The translations under genes and the position numbers were made by a program. Below, piece by piece: positions 8,571-19,069 of a DNA stretch of 35,568 nt (positions within the stretch are counted from its first letter, which is position 1; the number at the start of each line of letters is the position of its first letter). This DNA is from Methylocystaceae bacterium. Its GTDB lineage: Bacteria > Pseudomonadota > Alphaproteobacteria > Rhizobiales > Beijerinckiaceae. A model generated the notes under the pieces. That model had not been told where the DNA came from, searched no databases, and saw only the letters and a program-made list of their open reading frames with translations. The stretch is from the NCBI GenBank assembly GCA_014190435.1, contig BJGJ01000015.1:1-35568 (forward strand), read 5' to 3'.

Positions 8571-10663
8571 TTACTGCGGCCAAGGATCTCCTTGGCGACG
8601 GCTACGACTTGCTCAGGTTCAAAACCAAACCTGCGCTGTAATTCTTTTAATGGCGCAGAAGCGCCAAACGTCTTCATGCCAATCACCCGGCCTTGAAAAC
8701 CAACATAGCGATCCCAGCCAAGCGTTGAGCCTTGCTCAACAGCAAGACGCGCGGTGATCGTCGGCGGGAAAACTTCGTCGCGATAAGCCTGGGGTTGATC
8801 TTCGAAAATATCCCAAGACGGCATAGAGACTGCGCGAGCACGAATGCCTTCCGCCTGCAGGGTTTTTTGCGCATCAAGAATGAGCGCAACTTCGCTGCCT
8901 GAAGCAATGAGAATAATTTCTGGCGCACCGCCAGATGCATCCGCCATGATATAAGCGCCCCGCGCAACGCCTGAGGCTGGAGCATAACGCGTGCGATCAA
9001 AAGTTGGTAAAGGCTGTCGTGAGAGAAAGAACGCCGCTGGCTGATGCCGCAATTGCGCGACATAGCGATAGGCCTCAACAACTTCATTGGCGTCAGCAGG
9101 ACGTAAAACGACGAGGCCAGGGACGGCGCGCAGAGAGATCAATTGCTCTACGGGTTGATGGGTTGGGCCGTCTTCACCATCACCCATTGCGTCATGAGTA
9201 AAGACAAAAATTGTCGGCAGCTCCATGAGTGCAGACAGACGTATAGCGGGCCGCGCGTAATCGCTGAAGATAGCGAAGGTCGCACCGAAAGCCCGTAGCT
9301 TGGAAAGCGAAAGTCCATTAACAATCGCTGCCATCGCATGTTCGCGAATGCCATAGTGAAGATTACGACCTGAAGGCGACTCAGGCTGAAAATCTCCAGC
9401 ACCCGAAAATTTCAGCGTTGTCTTATTAGAAGGCCCAAGATCGGCAGAGCCGCCTAAAAACCATGGTATCTTTTCCGCCAAAGCGTTCAGCGTCAGACCT
9501 GACGCGTCGCGTCCGGCAACACCTTTTGGATCGGCCGGAAAGCTCGGCAAGGCGCTATCCCACCCTTGCGGCAAATCACGCCGCTGCATTTGGTCAATTT
9601 CAAGCGCGAGCTGAGGAAAAGCCTTACAATAGGCGGCAAATAAATTTTCCCATTCGCTGCGCGCTTTGGCGCCGCGCGCGCCAACGCCATCGGCGAAACG
9701 TTTAGGCGTCTGCTCGGGCACTAAAAATTTAGCATCTTCTGGCCAGCCATAGGCGCGTTTAGCAAGGCGCACTTCTTCTTCGCCTAAGGGTTCACCATGC
9801 GCAGCTGGGGTATCAACCTTGTTGGGTGACCCATAACCGATATGACTATCGAGAATAATCAGCGTCGGCCGACCTGTTGTTTTACGGAAAATCGTCAACG
9901 CGTCTTCAATACGCGAGAGATCATTAGCATCGCCTACGCGCAACACATTCCAGCGATAGCCTAAGAAACGCGCAGCAACATCTTCTGTGAAGGTGATGCG
10001 CGTTTTTCCTTCAATGGTGATATGATTATTGTCGTAGATCCAGCATAGATTATCGAGCTCAAGATGTCCCGCGAGCGAAGCGGCTTCTGAACCGACGCCC
10101 TCCATCAAACATCCATCGCCGCAAATGGCGTAAATATTATAATTAAAGATTTCAAAGCCAGGCTGGTTGTAGCGACTGGCTAACCATTTCCGCGCCATCG
10201 CCATTCCGACGCTGGTCGCAATGCCTTGCCCAAGCGGTCCTGTTGTCGTTTCAACGCCAGAAACGAGGTGATATTCTGGATGACCGGGTGCCTTACTGTC
10301 AATTTGACGAAAGCGACGAATATCATCGAGCGTGACTGAAGGCTGACCGAGTATTTCATAGTCAGCGTTGACCGCGCGCGTGCCGGTTAAATATAACACC
10401 GACCACAACAACATAGATGCGTGGCCATTGGAGAGAACAAAACGATCACGATTTGGCCAGATTGGATCCATTGGGTCAAAAGACATGACCCGGTTCCAAA
10501 GCGTATAGACCAGCGGCGCCAGCGCCATGGGCGTACCCGGGTGACCCGACTTCGCCTGTTCAACAGCATCAATCGACAGCGTACGGATTGTATTAATCGC
10601 CAGTAGATCGAGTTCATCTGCGCTCATTTTATCCGATGGCGGCCACGGAGTCTCTACGCTCAT
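8567..10663 (-). CDS. tkt: transketolase
   Basis: Thiamine-diphosphate enzyme moving two-carbon units between pentose, tetrose and hexose phosphates. Visible landmarks are [20 protein letters not shown], the TPP/Mg motif [20 protein letters not shown] followed by [10 protein letters not shown], the segment [15 protein letters not shown], and catalytic Glu in [12 protein letters not shown]. The frame is open upstream to 10867, but the ATG at 10663 ([12 protein letters not shown], 698 residues) matches the family length. It lies four bases after the gnd stop with GGAG about ten bases upstream; the longer version would run backwards through gnd. Confidence 0.95.
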   Translation of the reverse strand: MSVETPWPPSDKMSADELDLLAINTIRTLSIDAVEQAKSGHPGTPMALAPLVYTLWNRVMSFDPMDPIWPNRDRFVLSNGHASMLLWSVLYLTGTRAVNADYEILGQPSVTLDDIRRFRQIDSKAPGHPEYHLVSGVETTTGPLGQGIATSVGMAMARKWLASRYNQPGFEIFNYNIYAICGDGCLMEGVGSEAASLAGHLELDNLCWIYDNNHITIEGKTRITFTEDVAARFLGYRWNVLRVGDANDLSRIEDALTIFRKTTGRPTLIILDSHIGYGSPNKVDTPAAHGEPLGEEEVRLAKRAYGWPEDAKFLVPEQTPKRFADGVGARGAKARSEWENLFAAYCKAFPQLALEIDQMQRRDLPQGWDSALPSFPADPKGVAGRDASGLTLNALAEKIPWFLGGSADLGPSNKTTLKFSGAGDFQPESPSGRNLHYGIREHAMAAIVNGLSLSKLRAFGATFAIFSDYARPAIRLSALMELPTIFVFTHDAMGDGEDGPTHQPVEQLISLRAVPGLVVLRPADANEVVEAYRYVAQLRHQPAAFFLSRQPLPTFDRTRYAPASGVARGAYIMADASGGAPEIILIASGSEVALILDAQKTLQAEGIRARAVSMPSWDIFEDQPQAYRDEVFPPTITARLAVEQGSTLGWDRYVGFQGRVIGMKTFGASAPLKELQRRFGFEPEQVVAVAKEILGRSK

Positions 10664-10667
10664 TAAA

Positions 10668-11687
10668 TCAAGACTCCGCTTTCTTTTCGAGATGGCCGCC
10701 AAATTCATAGCGCATGGCGGAGAGTATTTTATTGGCGAAATCCGCTTCACCGCGCGAACTAAATCGTTCATAAAGCGCGGCTGAAAGAACATGCGCCGGC
10801 ACGCCTTCATCAATAGCGGCTTTAATTGTCCAGCGGCCTTCTCCTGAATCGGAAACGCGACCTGCAAATTTTTTCAATCCCGGATCTTCAATCAAGGCTG
10901 ACGCAGTCAGATCCAGCAGCCAAGAGGCAATAACGCTGCCGCGACGCCAGACCTCAGTGATATCGGGTAGATTAAAATCATACAAATAATGTTCCGGATC
11001 GCGCAGCGGGGTTGTTTCAGCATCAATGACGCCGCCCTTCTTACCGACATTAGCCGCGTTCAAAACGCCTAAGCCTTCAGCGTAAGCCGCCATCACGCCA
11101 TATTCAATGCCATTATGCACCATCTTAACAAAATGTCCGCCGCCATGCTGACCGCAATGCAAATAGCCAAGCTCTGACGTGCCGCCTGCTTTTTCACGAC
11201 CCGGCGTTCGAGGTATATCGCCTCTGCCTGGTGCAAGCGTTGCAAAAATTGGATCAAGATGCTGCACAATGTTAGTTTCGCCGCCAATCATCATGCAATA
11301 GCCACGCTCTAATCCCCAAACGCCGCCGCTTGTGCCGACATCGACATAATGCACGCCTTTCGCCACAAGCTCTTTCGTGCGACGAATATCGTCGATGTAG
11401 TAAGAATTACCGCCATCGATCAAAATATCGCCCGCCTCAAGAAAGGGCAACAAATTCTCAATGACCTTATCCACGACGCCTGTTGGCACCATCATCCAAA
11501 TTGCGCGAGGCTTTGCGAGATTTTTTGCAAAATCTGCAAACGTTGTCGTTCCTGTCGCCCCTTGCTTTGCGAGCGTCTCAACTGCTTGCGCAGAACTATC
11601 ATAGACCACGCAATCATGCCCGCCTTTAAGCAAGCGAGACACCATATTTGCGCCCATCCGACCGAGGCCGATCATTCCTAACTGCAT
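10668..11687 (-). CDS. gnd: 6-phosphogluconate dehydrogenase, decarboxylating, short (NAD-type) form
   Basis: Oxidatively decarboxylates 6-phosphogluconate to ribulose-5-phosphate. The Rossmann motif GLGRMG is at residues 7-12. Substrate-binding segments are [22 protein letters not shown] and [18 protein letters not shown]. At 339 residues it belongs to the short class of about 300-340 residues (GntZ/GndA-like), rather than the long enzyme of about 470 residues found in enterobacteria. Members of the short class often prefer NAD+, but the cofactor is inferred, not shown. ATG at 11687 is preceded by GGAGG, three bases after the pgi stop. Confidence 0.93.
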   Translation of the reverse strand: MQLGMIGLGRMGANMVSRLLKGGHDCVVYDSSAQAVETLAKQGATGTTTFADFAKNLAKPRAIWMMVPTGVVDKVIENLLPFLEAGDILIDGGNSYYIDDIRRTKELVAKGVHYVDVGTSGGVWGLERGYCMMIGGETNIVQHLDPIFATLAPGRGDIPRTPGREKAGGTSELGYLHCGQHGGGHFVKMVHNGIEYGVMAAYAEGLGVLNAANVGKKGGVIDAETTPLRDPEHYLYDFNLPDITEVWRRGSVIASWLLDLTASALIEDPGLKKFAGRVSDSGEGRWTIKAAIDEGVPAHVLSAALYERFSSRGEADFANKILSAMRYEFGGHLEKKAES

Positions 11688-11690
11688 GCG

Positions 11691-13349
11691 TCAGCCCTCC
11701 TTGGAGGTTGTTTTAAGTTTTCGATACCGCTGGATCAGCGCATTTGTTGAACTATCGTGATCAAGCTTGGGTTCGCTTGTACTTTCAAGCTGCGGCAGGA
11801 TCCTCTGCGCAAGAACTTTTCCGAGCTCAACGCCCCATTGATCGAAGGAGTCAATTTGCCAGATCACACCCTGTGTAAAGACGCTATGTTCATAAAGCGC
11901 AACAAGCTTACCCAACGCCGCAGGCGTTAACGCTTCCAACATCAACGTATTGGACGGACGATTGCCTTCAAACAACCGATGCGGCACCAGCCAATCTGGC
12001 GTGCCTTCCGCTTTTACTTCCTCAACCGTTTTGCCAAAAGCAAGCGCTTCCGTTTGGGCAAAGACGTTTGCCACTAGCATATCTTGATGTCGACCAAGCG
12101 GATTGAGATTGCACGCAAAGGCAATAAAATCACACGGGATTAAACGAGTGCCTTGATGGATCAATTGATAGAATGAATGCTGACCATTGGTCCCAGGCTC
12201 CCCCCAATAAATGGGTCCCGTATCATAGTCGACATGCGCGCCTGTAATCGTTACATGCTTGCCATTGCTCTCCATCGTGAGCTGCTGCAAATAGGCAGGG
12301 AAACGTTTGAGATATTGCTGATAAGGTAAAACTGCAACGGTTTGCGCGCCAAAAAAATTATTGTACCACAGAGACAACAGACCCATCAACGCAGGTAAAT
12401 TACGCTCAAAAGGAGCAGTACGGTAATGCTCATCCATTTCGTGGAAACCACTTAGCATGGCGCGGAAATTTTCCGGACCGATCGCTAACATGGTGGAGAG
12501 ACCAATGGCGGAGTCCATTGAATAACGACCGCCAACCCAATCCCAGAAGCCAAACATATTGGCTGTATCAATGCCAAATTTTGTTACTTCCACCGCATTG
12601 GTTGAAACAGCAACGAAATGCTTTGCAATACCGGCTTCATCGCCCTTCAGTTGCGCCATCATCCATGCACGCGCGCTTTGGGCATTAGCCATTGTTTCCA
12701 AGGTTGTAAAAGTCTTTGAGGAAACAATAAACAGTGTTTCCGCCGGATCGAGGTCGCGCACTGCTTCTGAAAAATCCGTGCCGTCAACATTAGACACAAA
12801 GCGAAACGTCATGGCGCGATCGCTATAATGCTTCAACGCCTCATAAGCCATGACGGGCCCAAGATCCGAGCCGCCAATACCAATATTAATTACATTGCAA
12901 ATACGTTTACCGGAATGGCCTTTCCAGTCGCCGCTGCGCACACGATTAGAAAAATCTGACATGCGATCGAGCACAGCATGAACGTCTGGAACGACATTTT
13001 GCCCCTCGTGCAGGATTGTTGCGTCTCGCGGCGCTCGCAACGCCGTATGGAGTACGGCGCGTTTTTCAGAAACATTGATTGCATCGCCCCGAAACATTGC
13101 GTCAATATGCGCACGTAATCCTGATTGTTGCGCAAGCTGCAACAACAGGCTTAGCGTTTCATCGGTAATGCGGTTTTTAGAATAATCGAGATAAATTCCC
13201 GCTGCTTCTAACGCGAATTTTTCGCCTCTTTTGGCATCTTGAGCAAATAGTTGTTTCAAATGAAGGGATTTTAGTTTTTGAAAATGCGCTTCCAGCTGCT
13301 TCCAGGCGGGAAGCTGACGCAAAGGCGCGCTTGCAGGCAAATTTGTCAT
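11691..13349 (-). CDS. pgi: glucose-6-phosphate isomerase
   Basis: Interconverts glucose-6-phosphate and fructose-6-phosphate. All active-site segments are present: [30 protein letters not shown], the [12 protein letters not shown] signature (the usual residue before SAIG is Trp; here Asp), catalytic Glu in TMESNGKHV near 359, His391 in [16 protein letters not shown], and the C-terminal Lys in [11 protein letters not shown]. At 552 residues it has normal length. The gene starts four bases after tal; elsewhere the two activities occur as a single fused Tal-Pgi protein, so the order is informative. Confidence 0.96.
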   Translation of the reverse strand: MTNLPASAPLRQLPAWKQLEAHFQKLKSLHLKQLFAQDAKRGEKFALEAAGIYLDYSKNRITDETLSLLLQLAQQSGLRAHIDAMFRGDAINVSEKRAVLHTALRAPRDATILHEGQNVVPDVHAVLDRMSDFSNRVRSGDWKGHSGKRICNVINIGIGGSDLGPVMAYEALKHYSDRAMTFRFVSNVDGTDFSEAVRDLDPAETLFIVSSKTFTTLETMANAQSARAWMMAQLKGDEAGIAKHFVAVSTNAVEVTKFGIDTANMFGFWDWVGGRYSMDSAIGLSTMLAIGPENFRAMLSGFHEMDEHYRTAPFERNLPALMGLLSLWYNNFFGAQTVAVLPYQQYLKRFPAYLQQLTMESNGKHVTITGAHVDYDTGPIYWGEPGTNGQHSFYQLIHQGTRLIPCDFIAFACNLNPLGRHQDMLVANVFAQTEALAFGKTVEEVKAEGTPDWLVPHRLFEGNRPSNTLMLEALTPAALGKLVALYEHSVFTQGVIWQIDSFDQWGVELGKVLAQRILPQLESTSEPKLDHDSSTNALIQRYRKLKTTSKEG

Positions 13350-13353
13350 CCAT

Positions 13354-14430
13354 TTATCCCTTACGTAGCTCAGTCAATTTCGCTTCAATACAGCCAATAA
13401 GATCGTCCCAGGACTTCACAAAAGAGTCGGCACCTTCTTCTTGAAGTTTGAGCGCAAGCGCATCAAGATCAACACCAGATTTTTTAAAATTCGCCAGTAC
13501 GCTTTGGTGGTCTCCGCCATCTGGCGTCAAAGCGCCGGTTATTTTGCCGTGATCGGCAAAAGCGAGCAGCGTATTTTCCGGCATTGTGTTTACGGTGTAC
13601 GGAGCTGCCAACGCTTCTATATAAAGCGTATCTGAAGCCTTTGGATCCTTTGTTCCCGTGCTTGCATAGAGCAACCGCTGGGCGCGCGCGCCTTCGTTGG
13701 CTAAATGCTGAAAGCGAGCCGAGGCCAACAGATCTTGATAGGCGTGATAGGTTTGTTTTGCGACTGCAATACCCAATTGATTGGTCAAGTCTGCGCCGAC
13801 CTTACCCGCAACAGCGACATCCCACCGACTAATAAAGAGTGACGCGACCGATCCCACAGCCGGATTTAAGCCTGCGGCGACGCGGCGTTCGATTCCGCGC
13901 AAATAGGCCTCCGCAGCCGCTATATATTGCGCGCACGAGAATAATAAGGTGACATTGACAGGAATGCCGGCAAAGATAGCCGCTTCTATTGCCGGTAAGC
14001 CTGCAGGCGTACCGGGGATTTTAATAAAGAGATTAGGCCGCGCGGCGCGTTGATGTAAATCTTGCGCGGCAGCAAGCGTATTTTCTGTATCATTAGCAAG
14101 AAGCGGCGACACTTCAAGCGAAACCCAACCGTCAATCCCATCTGTGCGCTTAAAAATTGGCAGAAAGAGATCCGCTGCGCGCGTGATATCTGTCAGCGCA
14201 AGATCAAAGAAAAGATCCTCGGCTTTTTTATCGCGCTTGCTAGCGATATCTGCATCATAATCTACACTTTTGCTGATCGCATGATCGAAAATTGTCGGAT
14301 TAGAGGTCAGTCCCGTGACAGATAATTCATCAATATACCGACGCAACACGCCGCCATTGAGAAGTTCACGGGTAATATTGTCGAGCCAAAGGCTTTGGCC
14401 GACGTTATGTAGCGCCTTCGTGGAATTCAT
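13354..14430 (-). CDS. tal: transaldolase
   Basis: Transfers a dihydroxyacetone unit from sedoheptulose-7-phosphate to glyceraldehyde-3-phosphate. The Schiff-base lysine is in NLFIKIPGT (K137). The N-terminal segment [16 protein letters not shown] and the segment [10 protein letters not shown] are diagnostic. At 358 residues it fits the longer transaldolase subfamily of actinobacteria and alphaproteobacteria rather than the 317-residue TalB type. It is the first gene of the pentose-phosphate operon, so the operon promoter should lie in 14431-14823. I see only a weak minus-strand -10 candidate (CATAAT near 14511-14516) there. Confidence 0.94.
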   Translation of the reverse strand: MNSTKALHNVGQSLWLDNITRELLNGGVLRRYIDELSVTGLTSNPTIFDHAISKSVDYDADIASKRDKKAEDLFFDLALTDITRAADLFLPIFKRTDGIDGWVSLEVSPLLANDTENTLAAAQDLHQRAARPNLFIKIPGTPAGLPAIEAAIFAGIPVNVTLLFSCAQYIAAAEAYLRGIERRVAAGLNPAVGSVASLFISRWDVAVAGKVGADLTNQLGIAVAKQTYHAYQDLLASARFQHLANEGARAQRLLYASTGTKDPKASDTLYIEALAAPYTVNTMPENTLLAFADHGKITGALTPDGGDHQSVLANFKKSGVDLDALALKLQEEGADSFVKSWDDLIGCIEAKLTELRKG

Positions 14431-14823
14431 CGCGTCGGCTCCAGTTTCGAAAAGATTAACGCGCTCTGCTCAAGATTAGGCCTTATACCGATTTTCTGAG
14501 CGCTTGGGATTATGACGGTTTCAAGTAAGTTAAGTCTTTGTCTCATTTACTTTCGGGGCAAATTAAGCCGCTTTTAGCGCAGGCCGCAAGTTAGGATTTA
14601 CTTTTATTGCTTATTTCTTTTTTCTTTCTACAAGAAACTCTTTAATGTGCTGATCTTGACCCATATCATCGCTCAATTAAAGATAGACAAGTAGACAAAC
14701 AGCGAAAATTGTCGCGCGGTTCTGTTCTTGACTATAAATTGCCTTAACAAGGCATAATCAAGCCCCACTTTTGAGCTTTTATCACAGCTCAAATCAATGC
14801 CGAGGTCTCTAAAAGGAAAGATC
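14431..14823. other. divergent control region between tal operon and pgm
   Basis: About 390 bases with no credible gene, serving as leader for both the eight-gene operon (leftward) and pgm (rightward). The best element is the pgm promoter candidate with an embedded inverted repeat at 14728-14758. Shared control of pgm and the operon would make biochemical sense but is inference. Confidence 0.55.
14728..14758 (+). promoter_or_regulatory. candidate pgm promoter with internal inverted repeat
   Basis: TTGACT (14728-14733) and CATAAT (14753-14758) are separated by 19 bases, close to sigma-70 consensus though two bases wide. Between them lies the inverted repeat TGCCTT-AAC-AAGGCA (14740-14754), overlapping the -10. 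That is a natural place for a repressor site. The ATG of pgm lies 66 bases downstream. Confidence 0.4.
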
Positions 14824-16485
14824 ATGCCCGAAAACGTCAGCCCACTTGCCGGCAAACCCGCCGAGGCGTCCTTGTTGGTAAACGTGCCCCGGCTATTGAC
14901 GGCTTATTATTCACTCACGCCAGATCCCTCAATCGCCACACAACGTGTGGCATTTGGCACATCCGGCCATCGCGGCTCCGCCTTCGACACTGCTTTTAAT
15001 GAAGCGCATATTCTAGCGATCACCCAAGCCATTTGTCTCCATCGTCATCGCAGCGGCATCACCGGACCTCTCTTTATTGGTATCGATACGCACGCCCTAT
15101 CAGAGCCTGCGCTCGTCAGCGCATTAGAAGTACTCATCGCCAATGATATTGATGTGATGATTGACGCGCGCAATGGCTATACGCCAACACCTGTTATTTC
15201 ACACGCAATTCTTACCTATAATAAAGACCGCAGCAGTGGGTTTGCAGATGGCATTGTTATTACGCCCTCGCATAATCCGCCTTCTGACGGTGGCTTCAAA
15301 TATAATCCCCCCAATGGTGGCCCAGCCGATACTGATGTTACCAGCTGGATTGAACGAACCGCCAATGATTTTTTAGCAAAAAATCTTGCCGGCGTTACGC
15401 GCATTCCTTACGCGCGCGCGCTCAAATCCGACCACCTTCATCGCCATGATTATATCGCTCATTATGTCCCAGATTTAATCAATGTCGTTGATTTGGACGC
15501 CATCCGCGGATCAGGGGTGAAGATTGGCATTGATCCGCTTGGCGGGGCTAGCGTTCACTTCTGGCAACCGATCATAGAGCGCTATGGCTTATCAGCAACA
15601 ATCGTCAATGAAGCGGTAGATCCTACTTTTCGCTTCATGACCGTGGACTGGGACGGCAAGATCCGCATGGATTGCTCATCGCCCTACGCCATGACCCGAT
15701 TGATCGCAATGGCCGATAAATTTGATGTTGCATTCGCCAATGACACAGACGCCGATCGACATGGTATTGTCACACGCTCAAACGGATTAATGAATCCAAA
15801 TCATTATCTCGCTGTTGCAATTTCTTACCTCTTCGATAATCGTCCACAATGGCGCGGCGAAAGCGCTGTTGGCAAAACTATTGTCAGTAGCAGCATCATT
15901 GACCGCGTCGCCACAAAGCTTGGACGTAAACTTATTGAAGTGCCCGTTGGCTTTAAATGGTTTGTTTCTGGCTTGATTGATGGGTCGCTTGGATTTGGCG
16001 GCGAAGAAAGCGCCGGCGCCTCATTCTTACGCCGCGACGGTTCTGTTTGGACAACAGATAAGGATGGATTAATTCCTAGTCTGCTTTCTGCTGAAATCAC
16101 TGCGCGAACAGGAAAAGATCCTGGCGAAATCTATCAAGACTTAACGCGCGAACTGGGCGCACCCTACTACGCCCGTATTGACGCGCCAGCGACGACGACA
16201 CAAAAAGAACAGCTTAAAGCGCTCACGCCAGATAAGGTTGGCATGAGAGAATTGGCTGGCGAAGCGATCACGCAAACACTCATTACTGCGCCCGGGAACG
16301 ACGTCGCTTTCGGCGGATTAAAAGTTGTAACTAAATCCAGCTGGTTTGCTGCAAGACCTTCTGGAACGGAGGAAATTTACAAACTTTACGCCGAGAGCTT
16401 TCAAAGCCAAACGCATCTCGAACAAGTCCAAAAAGAAGCGCAAGACTTTCTTTCTAGCGTTTTCAAAAATGCGCCCATCTCATAA
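14824..16485 (+). CDS. pgm: phosphoglucomutase (alpha-D-glucose-1,6-bisphosphate dependent)
   Basis: Interconverts alpha-glucose-1-phosphate and glucose-6-phosphate. It resembles E. coli Pgm along its length: [26 protein letters not shown], the phosphoserine loop [13 protein letters not shown], the metal loop NDTDADRHG, the sugar loop [10 protein letters not shown] and the phosphate-binding [16 protein letters not shown]. The frame opens at 14797, but ATG 14824 ([18 protein letters not shown], 553 residues) has AAGGA seven bases upstream and matches the family start. It links the product of the nearby glucan phosphorylase to Zwf and Pgi. Its end overlaps the convergent GH3 gene by six bases. 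Confidence 0.96.
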   Translation: MPENVSPLAGKPAEASLLVNVPRLLTAYYSLTPDPSIATQRVAFGTSGHRGSAFDTAFNEAHILAITQAICLHRHRSGITGPLFIGIDTHALSEPALVSALEVLIANDIDVMIDARNGYTPTPVISHAILTYNKDRSSGFADGIVITPSHNPPSDGGFKYNPPNGGPADTDVTSWIERTANDFLAKNLAGVTRIPYARALKSDHLHRHDYIAHYVPDLINVVDLDAIRGSGVKIGIDPLGGASVHFWQPIIERYGLSATIVNEAVDPTFRFMTVDWDGKIRMDCSSPYAMTRLIAMADKFDVAFANDTDADRHGIVTRSNGLMNPNHYLAVAISYLFDNRPQWRGESAVGKTIVSSSIIDRVATKLGRKLIEVPVGFKWFVSGLIDGSLGFGGEESAGASFLRRDGSVWTTDKDGLIPSLLSAEITARTGKDPGEIYQDLTRELGAPYYARIDAPATTTQKEQLKALTPDKVGMRELAGEAITQTLITAPGNDVAFGGLKVVTKSSWFAARPSGTEEIYKLYAESFQSQTHLEQVQKEAQDFLSSVFKNAPIS

Positions 16486-18621
16486 AACCAAATCAAAACT
16501 GTCTTTTAAAAGCCCGACGGGATCAGCGCTTTGACCCACATAAATCTCAAAGCGCCCCGCCTCTAAGGTCAAATCTAACTCTGGGCCGACAAAGGCTAAA
16601 TCCTCAACAGCAAGAACGAAAGAAAGCTGTTCTTCTGCGCCTTGACCGACAAATACTTTTTTCACGCCTTTCAGCTCCAACACCGGACGCGCGAGACTAG
16701 CGACAAGATCGTGAATAAAGAAAAATAGCGTGGCTTCGCCAGGGCGCGCGCCGTCATTACGCACACGTACGCTCACCTCAACATTATCGTTATGCTTCAC
16801 AAGCGGCGTTAAACAAGCAAAATCTAGCAGTGAAAATGCGCTGTAAGAAAGACCATGGCCAAAAGGAAATTGAGGAGAGGCGAGCGTATCAATATAGCAA
16901 CTTGAATAATGCACTCCTATTTGCGTTGGACGTCCTGTTGCGCGTTGATTATAAAAAATTGGCGTCTGCCCAACCGCACGCGGCCATGAAATCGGTAGTC
17001 GTCCAGTTGGATTGATTACGCCAAATAAAATATCGGCCAGCGCATGACCCGCTTCACTCCCCAATTGCCATGTCGCCAAGACTGCGGTGGCGCGCTCAAA
17101 TAACCACGGCGCTGCAAGCGGACGGCCGGATGTTAAGACAACGACGACAGGCTTACCCAACGCAAAAACCGCTTCAGCTAACGCGCGTTGCGCGCCAGGT
17201 AAGCCAATATCAGCACGGCTTGCCGCCTCCCCGCTCATTTCTGCTGTTTCGCCAAGACACAGTAAAATGACTTCCGCCTTGCGACAGGCCGCCAGCGCAA
17301 GCTCAATGCCTGAAACATCCTGCGATAGCCCATCAACGCCTATAACAAGATCAAGATGACAGTTTGGTGCCGCTTTCCGTACGCCTTCAAAGAAGCTGAC
17401 TGTTTGTTCTTCATGACCTGCTGAGGCCCAAGATCCCAACATCGCGCCAACATCGTCGACAAAGGGTCCAATCATTGCAAGACAAATCAAATCAGGCGCA
17501 AGTGGCAACAGCTGATCTTTATTTGTCAAAAGAACAATTGCCCTCTGCGCCGCTTCTCGCGCTAGCGCACGACGCTGATCTTTACCTTTTTGCGCGTTGT
17601 ATGAGACAGAGCTGCCGCGCCGATAGGGATCTTTAAAAAGACCTAAGCGCTCTTTGAGGCGCAGAACACGACGCACGCTATTATCAATATCATTCAATGA
17701 GACGAGACCGCGATCAACAGCGATCGGCAATCCTTCAATAAAGGCATTACTCGTCATATCGATATCAACGCCAGCATTAAACGCAAGCACTGCCGCCTCA
17801 AGGAGATCATGAGCGACGCCATGATTAAGTAACTCACCAACGGCATTAAAATCGCTAATAACAACGCCCTCAAATCCAAGACGCTGACGCAAAATATCTT
17901 TTAATAAATATCGATTGGCTGTCATAGGCTGGCCCGCAATATCATTGAAGGCTGGCATGATTGCAGCAACGCCCGCGGCGATCGCAGCAGCAAAAGGCGG
18001 GAGATAGATTTCTAATAAGGTTCTTTCCGACACATCCGCGGAGGCATATTCGCGTCCAGCTGTCACGGCGCCATAGGCGCCAAAATGCTTGGCTGTCGCG
18101 GCAAGCGAGGTAGCAAAACTCAAATCCTCCCCTTGAAAGCCACGCGTTTTTGCAACGCCAATTTGTCTCGCAAGCCAGGTATCTTCGCCAGGCCCTTCAA
18201 CCATCCGTCCCCAGCGGGCGTCACGCGCAATATCCAACATTGGCGCAAAAGTTAATGCGACGCCTTCTTCACTGGCCTCTTGCGCGGCCGCTTGGGCTGT
18301 TTTCTGCCATAAGACGGGATTAAACGCACAGGCCTCTGCTAAGGGCGTTGGAAAAATCACGCGATGGCCATGGATGATGTCGTGACAGAGCAATAAGGGA
18401 ATGCCCAATCGACTTTCATCCACAGCCAAGCGCTGCACGCGGGCAACTTCCTCACGCCCCCATATATTTAAAAGACTGCCAATATGCCCTGCACGAATTA
18501 AGTCATCCACCTCTTGAAGCGCACCCGGACCTGTGACAGCGCGAAAGGAGGCGACCATATTTAATTGGCCGACTTTTTCTTCAAGCGTCATTGCATCCAG
18601 CAAAACCTCAAGCTGATCCAT
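16480..18621 (-). CDS. GH3 family beta-glucosidase, cytoplasmic
   Basis: A 713-residue glycoside hydrolase family 3 protein with the N-terminal barrel, the alpha/beta sandwich ([22 protein letters not shown]) and a C-terminal fibronectin-type domain ([21 protein letters not shown]). The catalytic nucleophile is Asp257 in [14 protein letters not shown], and substrate-binding KHFGAYGA is present. There is no signal peptide (starts [20 protein letters not shown]), unlike periplasmic BglX. Family 3 is broad, so linkage is not fixed by sequence. A GH3 sophorose-active beta-glucosidase is encoded beside 1,2-beta-oligoglucan phosphorylase in Listeria innocua, and the same pairing here supports action on sophorose and short beta-1,2-glucans. 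Confidence 0.9.
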   Translation of the reverse strand: MDQLEVLLDAMTLEEKVGQLNMVASFRAVTGPGALQEVDDLIRAGHIGSLLNIWGREEVARVQRLAVDESRLGIPLLLCHDIIHGHRVIFPTPLAEACAFNPVLWQKTAQAAAQEASEEGVALTFAPMLDIARDARWGRMVEGPGEDTWLARQIGVAKTRGFQGEDLSFATSLAATAKHFGAYGAVTAGREYASADVSERTLLEIYLPPFAAAIAAGVAAIMPAFNDIAGQPMTANRYLLKDILRQRLGFEGVVISDFNAVGELLNHGVAHDLLEAAVLAFNAGVDIDMTSNAFIEGLPIAVDRGLVSLNDIDNSVRRVLRLKERLGLFKDPYRRGSSVSYNAQKGKDQRRALAREAAQRAIVLLTNKDQLLPLAPDLICLAMIGPFVDDVGAMLGSWASAGHEEQTVSFFEGVRKAAPNCHLDLVIGVDGLSQDVSGIELALAACRKAEVILLCLGETAEMSGEAASRADIGLPGAQRALAEAVFALGKPVVVVLTSGRPLAAPWLFERATAVLATWQLGSEAGHALADILFGVINPTGRLPISWPRAVGQTPIFYNQRATGRPTQIGVHYSSCYIDTLASPQFPFGHGLSYSAFSLLDFACLTPLVKHNDNVEVSVRVRNDGARPGEATLFFFIHDLVASLARPVLELKGVKKVFVGQGAEEQLSFVLAVEDLAFVGPELDLTLEAGRFEIYVGQSADPVGLLKDSFDLVL

Positions 18622-19069
18622 TATTTTTTTACTTTCACAACACAGAAGATAGGTTAGAGCGAATTTATCCCATAGTCTTGATCAAAGCTAATCTAAAAAA
18701 AATTCTTATAGGGCAGAAATAATGTTTCACTTTCACGCTCTTAGCGCTTTAAGAGGTCATTAGAAATAAGACTCATTTAGTTCATTTATCACCGACGGCG
18801 CAATTTATCCCTAGCGGCTCCCTTTCTTTTCATAAAACCGTCTTACAGGGACAAAATTTGATTAACCCGATAAAAAAGCGGGGAATTCTCTCCACACCCC
18901 TTCCCTGAACCTTCAAGAGAGACCTATTACTTTTCCAAGCGAGCGATAAGTAAGCTGAAGATGGCTTTTAGGCTTTTCATCCTATTAGGAGTATAAAGCG
19001 GCTCTCCTTAATGCGAACAGCCTCTCTCAATCGGCTGGGAAAAAAGCCAGAAGGAACGGATTGGTTTTT
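18622..19069. other. divergent spacer between GH3 and ABC-protein genes
   Basis: About 450 bases without a gene; it must hold promoters for both neighbours. I found no pair of promoter boxes with good spacing and no strong hairpin. AAGGAAC at 19051-19057 is the probable ribosome-binding site of the plus-strand gene. Confidence 0.45.

Noticed and set aside
10664-10867. N-terminal extension of transketolase
   Set aside because: It would lie inside the gnd coding end; the downstream ATG has a ribosome-binding site and gives the family length.
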